The notes below the pieces were generated by a model, which saw nothing but the letters and a program-made list of their open reading frames with translations, was not told where the DNA came from and ran no database searches. The translations under genes and the position numbers were made by a program. From Jiangella ureilytica (GTDB lineage: Bacteria; Actinomycetota; Actinomycetes; Jiangellales; Jiangellaceae), in contig NZ_SMKL01000002.1 of assembly GCF_004348545.1 (NCBI RefSeq), forward strand, positions 124,001 through 188,000: 64,000 bases of DNA, written 5' to 3'. This document shows, one piece after another, positions 60,192 to 64,000 of this stretch; within the stretch, counting starts at the first letter, position 1, and every line of letters begins with the position of its first letter.

Positions 60192-62174
60192 ATGGATGTA
60201 CTGACGTTCCCGATCGTCGCGGCGTTCGCCGTCGTCACGGCGCTGATCTTCGGGCTGATCGCGCAGCGGCTGCTCGGCCTGCGGCTGGGGCTGTTCCGGC
60301 TGCTGCTGACCGGCGCGTTCGCGCTGTTCGTCGGCCCGCTGATCATGTTCGCGCTGCTCGACCAGTTCACGCTGTCGCCGCAGGGCCTGACCGACCAGAG
60401 CGAGGGCCCGGTCGCGTTCTGGTTCGCGCTGCTGGGCAGCGTGCTGACGATCCTCGCGTCGATGGCGCTGCTCGTGGTCATCGAGGCGTTCGTGCCGATG
60501 GGCTCGCTGCCGCCGGCGCTGGTGTGGGGACGAGGACTGCTCGGCCGGGTGCGCCGGGCCCGCCGGTACTGGCAGATCGTCGGCATCGCGATGCGGCACG
60601 GCCTCGGCTCCTACCTGCGCGGCACCCGATCGCGCCCGCTGGACGCGCCGTCGGGCCGGGCGCAGCTGGGCCGGGCGCTGACGACCACGCTCAACGCCGG
60701 CGGCGTGACGTTCGTGAAGCTCGGCCAGATCCTCGCCACCCGCCGCGACGTGCTGCCCGCCGAGGTCGCCGACGAGCTGGCGCGGCTGCAGGACGACGCC
60801 AACCCCGTGCCGTGGCCCGACGTCGAGAAGGTGCTGGTCAGCGAGCTGAATGCGCCGGTCGAGGATCTGTTCGCCGAGTTCGACCGCGAGCCGCTGGCCG
60901 CCGCGTCGGTCGGGCAGGTGCACGTCGCCCGGCTGCACAACGGCGCCGAGGTCGTGGTCAAGGTGCAGCGCCCCGGCATCCGGCCGGTCGTCGAGCGCGA
61001 CCTCGACATCGCGGCGCGGCTGGCCGGGCGGCTCGAGACCGGCACCCGCTGGGGCCGGCGCATGGGCGTCCGGGCGCTGGCGGCCGGACTCGCCGACGCG
61101 ATCCTCGAGGAGCTCGACTACCGCATCGAGGCCGAGAACATCACTGCGGTCGCAACGGCGCCCAGCCGGCAGCCCGAGGTCGTGCTGCCCGAGCCGCACC
61201 TCGCCCTGTGCACCGAGCGGGTGCTGGTCATGGACCGCCTCCAGGGCACCCCGCTGAACCGCGCCGACGCCGTCATCCGCAAGAACGGGCTGGACCGCGA
61301 CGCGCTGGCCACGACGCTGCTGGACTGCCTGCTGCGCCAGATCGTCATCGACGGCATCTTCCACGCCGACCCGCACGGCGGGAACATCTTCCTGCTCGAC
61401 GACGGCCGGCTCGGGTTGCTCGACTTCGGGTCGGTCGGCCGGCTCGACGGCGCCCTGCGCGATGCGCTGCAGCGGCTGCTCGTCGGCGTCGACCGGGGTG
61501 ACCCGCTCGCCGTCAGCGACGCCCTGCTCGAACTGGTGCCCCGTCCCGACGAGATCGACCAGCAGCGGCTCGAGCGCGACATCGGCCGGTTCATGGTTCG
61601 GCACACGTCCGGCCCGGTCAGCAGCGGTGTGCGGATGTTCGGCGACCTGTTCCGGGTGGTCGCCGACCACGGCCTGGCCATCCCGCCGGAGATCGCCGCG
61701 GTGTTCCGGGCGCTGGCGACGGCCGAAGGCACGCTGACCCGGCTGACGCCGCGGTTCGACCTGATCGGCGGCGCCCGCACGCTGGCCAGCGGCTACGTCG
61801 AGGAGCAGTACGGGCCCGACCGGCTCAAGCAGGCGGCCACCGAGGAGCTTGCGGCGCTGCTGCCGATCCTGCGCCGGCTGCCCCGTCGCGTCGAGCGCAT
61901 CGCCAGCGCCGCCGAGCACGGCCGGCTGGGCGTCAACATCAGGCTGCTGGCCGACGAGCGCGACCGCGCCGTGCTGACCACGATGCTGCACGAGGTGCTG
62001 CTGACCTTCCTGGCCGCGACCACCGGCATCATGGCGGTCCTGCTCATCGGCACCGACGGCGGCCCGCAGCTCACCGACGAGGTCGGCCTGTACGCGCTGA
62101 TCGGCTACAACATGCTGGTCATCAGCGCGATCCTGGCCCTGCGCGTACTCGCCCAGATCTTCCGCCGCGGCTGA
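60192..62174 (+). CDS. UbiB/ABC1-family atypical kinase-like membrane protein
   Basis: A 660-residue protein: N-terminal helices (about 5-25, 33-55, 78-100), then the ABC1/UbiB kinase-like core with FVKLGQ (the KxGQ motif), AAASVGQVH (alanine-rich loop), VVKVQRPG, HADPHGGNI and LDFGSVG, and two C-terminal membrane helices. UbiB proteins have ATPase activity and extract or handle isoprenoid quinone precursors; in actinobacteria menaquinone or other isoprenoid lipids are likely. Monocistronic between hairpins. Confidence 0.93.
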   Translation: MDVLTFPIVAAFAVVTALIFGLIAQRLLGLRLGLFRLLLTGAFALFVGPLIMFALLDQFTLSPQGLTDQSEGPVAFWFALLGSVLTILASMALLVVIEAFVPMGSLPPALVWGRGLLGRVRRARRYWQIVGIAMRHGLGSYLRGTRSRPLDAPSGRAQLGRALTTTLNAGGVTFVKLGQILATRRDVLPAEVADELARLQDDANPVPWPDVEKVLVSELNAPVEDLFAEFDREPLAAASVGQVHVARLHNGAEVVVKVQRPGIRPVVERDLDIAARLAGRLETGTRWGRRMGVRALAAGLADAILEELDYRIEAENITAVATAPSRQPEVVLPEPHLALCTERVLVMDRLQGTPLNRADAVIRKNGLDRDALATTLLDCLLRQIVIDGIFHADPHGGNIFLLDDGRLGLLDFGSVGRLDGALRDALQRLLVGVDRGDPLAVSDALLELVPRPDEIDQQRLERDIGRFMVRHTSGPVSSGVRMFGDLFRVVADHGLAIPPEIAAVFRALATAEGTLTRLTPRFDLIGGARTLASGYVEEQYGPDRLKQAATEELAALLPILRRLPRRVERIASAAEHGRLGVNIRLLADERDRAVLTTMLHEVLLTFLAATTGIMAVLLIGTDGGPQLTDEVGLYALIGYNMLVISAILALRVLAQIFRRG

Positions 62175-62231
62175 GCACTCTCATCCGCTCTGGGTGAGTC
62201 AGCGGCGGCCCGTAGTTCCTAGCGTCGTCCC

Positions 62232-63605
62232 ATGGGCATGCATGTCGACGCCTACGACGACCGCTACGGCAACGCCTTCCTGCTGCGGGCGGCGCCGGAC
62301 GACCGGCTGCCCCAGGTGGGCATGCCGGCCGATGACGCGATGCGCCTGATCGGGGAGGAGCTGGTCCTCGACGGCATCCCGATGCGCAATCTCGCGACGT
62401 TCGTGACGACGTGGATGGAGCCGCAGGCGCAGCGGGTGATCGCCGAGAACCTGCACCGCAACTACATCGACCACGCCGAGTACCCGCAGACCGCGGTCAT
62501 CGAGCAGCGGTGCATCCGCATGCTCGCCCGGCTGTTCCACGCGCCCGGCGAGACCACCGGCACGCGCACGCAGGGATCATCGGAGGCGATCATGCTCGGC
62601 GCGCTGTCGCTGAAGTGGAAATGGCGGCAGCGCCGCGAGGCGGCGGGGACGAGCACGGAGCGGCCGAACCTGGTGTTCGGCGGCGACGTGCACGTCGTGT
62701 GGGAGAAGTTCTGCCGCTACTTCGACGTCGAGCCGCGGATCATCCCGCTGCGCCCGGACCGGTACACCATCGGCCCCGAGGACGTGGAACCGCACGTCGA
62801 CGAGAACACGATCGGCGTCGCGGCGGTCCTGGGCACGACGTTCACCGGCCATGCCGACGACGTCTCCGGCATCAACGACCTGCTGGTCCGGCTGCGCGAG
62901 GAGCGGGGCATCGACGTCCCGCTGCACGTCGACGGCGCCAGCGGCGGCTTCGTCTGGCCGTTCCTCTACCCGCACACCGAGTGGGACTTCCGGCTGGAGC
63001 AGGTCCGCTCGATCAACGTGTCGGGACACAAGTACGGGCTGGTCTACCCGGGCATCGGCTGGCTAATCTTCCGGACCCGCGACGACCTGGCCGAGGAGCT
63101 GGTGTTCTACGAGAACTACCTCGGCAAGCGCGACGCGACGTTCACGCTGAACTTCTCGACCAACGCCAGCATGGTGCTCGCGCAGTACTACAACTTCGTC
63201 CGCTACGGGTTCGACGGCTACCGCTTCATCATGCAGACCATGCAGGCCAACGCCCGTGCGCTGGCCGAGCGGGTCATGGCGGCGGGCGACTTCGAGCTGG
63301 TCGGCGACAAGGACGCGGAACAGCTGCCGCTGGTCGCGTTCCGGCTGGCCGGCGACCACGACTACGACGAGTTCGACGTGGCCGGCCAGCTCGCCGCCGA
63401 GCGCGGCTGGATGCTGCCCGCGTACACACTCCCGCCGAACGCCGAGCACCTGACGATCATGCGGGCGCTGGTGAAGCAGACGCTGGGCCGGTCGCTCGCG
63501 GAGACGCTGGCCGACGACCTCGCGGAGGCCTGCGCGACGCTGGACGCGAAGGGCGGGCTGCACGAGCGGGACCGCAGCCGGGTGAAGACCGGGACCGGCT
63601 ACTGA
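62232..63605 (+). CDS. gadB: Glutamate decarboxylase
   Basis: This 457-residue PLP enzyme converts glutamate to GABA and CO2, consuming a proton. The PLP lysine is Lys267 in NVSGHKYGL; HVDGASGGFVWPF holds the PLP-binding Asp, and GSSEAIML the phosphate site. Family-typical N- and C-terminal regions are present. ATG at 62232 lies 6 nt after TAGCGT (62220-62225): leaderless. No GABA antiporter is adjacent, so the role may be metabolic (GABA shunt) rather than acid resistance. Confidence 0.96.
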   Translation: MGMHVDAYDDRYGNAFLLRAAPDDRLPQVGMPADDAMRLIGEELVLDGIPMRNLATFVTTWMEPQAQRVIAENLHRNYIDHAEYPQTAVIEQRCIRMLARLFHAPGETTGTRTQGSSEAIMLGALSLKWKWRQRREAAGTSTERPNLVFGGDVHVVWEKFCRYFDVEPRIIPLRPDRYTIGPEDVEPHVDENTIGVAAVLGTTFTGHADDVSGINDLLVRLREERGIDVPLHVDGASGGFVWPFLYPHTEWDFRLEQVRSINVSGHKYGLVYPGIGWLIFRTRDDLAEELVFYENYLGKRDATFTLNFSTNASMVLAQYYNFVRYGFDGYRFIMQTMQANARALAERVMAAGDFELVGDKDAEQLPLVAFRLAGDHDYDEFDVAGQLAAERGWMLPAYTLPPNAEHLTIMRALVKQTLGRSLAETLADDLAEACATLDAKGGLHERDRSRVKTGTGY

Positions 63606-63606
63606 G

Positions 63607-63912
63607 TCAGCCGGCGTCGCGGCGCTCGAGGGCCGCCTCGAGCCGCTCGACCTTGCCGGTGATCTCGCCGGTGCGGCCGGGCCGGATGTCGGCCTTGAGC
63701 ACCAGGCTGACGCGGTGGCCGTGCCGGCCGACCGCCTCGGTGGCGCGCTTGACGACGTCGAAGCACTCGTCCCACTCACCCTCGATGGTGGTGAACATGG
63801 AGTCGGTGCTGTTGGGCAGCCCGGACTCGCGGACGACCGCGACGGCGTCGGCCACCGCCTCGGCCACGGACTCACCGGTGCCGGACGGGGCGACGGAGAA
63901 GGCGACGAGCAT
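63607..63912 (-). CDS. MTH1187-type thiamine-binding protein
   Basis: A 101-residue ferredoxin-like-fold protein: MLVAFSVAPSGTGESVAEAV opening, STDSMFTTIEGEWDECFDVVKRATEAV and RVSLVLKADIRPGRTGEITGKVERLEAAL, the pattern of the MTH1187/YkoF-like family that binds thiamine or its HMP moiety. ATG at 63912 is 6 nt after TACGAT (63924-63919), so the mRNA is likely leaderless. It converges with gadB 1 bp away. Confidence 0.92.
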   Translation of the reverse strand: MLVAFSVAPSGTGESVAEAVADAVAVVRESGLPNSTDSMFTTIEGEWDECFDVVKRATEAVGRHGHRVSLVLKADIRPGRTGEITGKVERLEAALERRDAG

Positions 63913-63930
63913 GGGTTCATCGTAGGCGCG

Positions 63931-64000
63931 TCAGCCGAGCCCGCAGTCGGTGCACCGGGCGCGGCGGCGCAGCCAGTACGCCAGGGTTCCCCAGCCCAGC
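63931..64000 (-). CDS. C-terminal end of a gene entering from the right edge
   Basis: The minus-strand frame entering at 64000 reads LGWGTLAYWLRRRARCTDCG and ends LG at the TGA at 63931-63933. A hydrophobic stretch followed by basic residues and a CxxC pair suggests the end of a membrane protein with a small zinc ribbon-like tail. Too little is present to name a family. The gene lies upstream of the thiamine-binding gene in the same direction. Confidence 0.5.
   Translation of the reverse strand, partial: LGWGTLAYWLRRRARCTDCGLG

Overview
The window is about 64 kb of very GC-rich DNA. Its G+C-ending codons, frequent GTG and TTG starts and gene families (acVLRF1, DUF1990, DUF6131, ECF41 and ECF42 sigma factors, MATE next to dnaB) point to an actinomycete chromosome. 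A Jiangella-like or related soil actinobacterium is my guess for the genus. I see no rRNA, tRNA, CRISPR array, insertion sequence or prophage. Most of the window is ordinary chromosomal accessory sequence: short operons, often with 4-base start/stop overlaps, interleaved with single genes.

Layout. 0-5 kb: redox and translation-quality genes (partial carboxymuconolactone decarboxylase-like gene, DUF1990, acVLRF1, Fe/Mn superoxide dismutase), then an ECF41 operon (AhpD-like gene, sigma factor, proline dehydrogenase). 5-16 kb: phosphoketolase, an AlkZ-like DNA glycosylase, a quinone-oxidoreductase-like enzyme, YceI, an LppM-like lipoprotein, a BtuF-like protein, Bcp peroxiredoxin and an aldo/keto reductase. 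16-31 kb: glutathione peroxidase, a nucleotidyltransferase-fold protein without its catalytic motif, two Tat-secreted enzymes (PHP-like and PhoD), a WYL regulator with a DrrAB-type ABC exporter, a TSPPY methyltransferase, an alditol-oxidase-like flavoprotein and two lipoproteins. 31-38 kb: a leftward operon of drug exporter, DUF885 protein, second AlkZ-like protein and acetyltransferase, under a SoxR/MerR-type promoter; also an MFS remnant. 38-43 kb: tandem MarR genes, and a two-component system with an MMPL transporter that share an 18-bp inverted-repeat motif.

43.4-44.5 kb is the most unusual segment: a Panacea (SocA-like) antitoxin gene and a frameshifted partner gene, visibly lower in G+C, bounded by a perfect 24-bp direct repeat derived from the 3' end of the adjacent ECF42 sigma-factor gene. 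It looks like a 994-bp toxin-antitoxin cassette that inserted there and then lost its toxin.

44.5-54 kb: ECF42 and its DGPF partner, acetyltransferase, DinB-like protein, WYL regulator, aldo/keto reductase with a divergent XRE regulator, MFS exporter with a convergent AraC regulator, and a MATE exporter. 54-64 kb: dnaB, preceded by a cluster of DnaA-box-like sequences and containing a roughly 135-bp low-GC tract over a known intein insertion region; then a TrmB/LuxR regulator with a divergent secreted subtilisin-like protease, a UbiB-like kinase, glutamate decarboxylase and a thiamine-binding MTH1187 protein.

A recurring feature is leaderless transcription: more than ten genes have a TANNNT hexamer ending 6-8 nt before the start codon and no Shine-Dalgarno sequence. 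I used this, with Shine-Dalgarno position and family alignments from memory, to choose starts. All family assignments come from reading the sequence; no database search was run.
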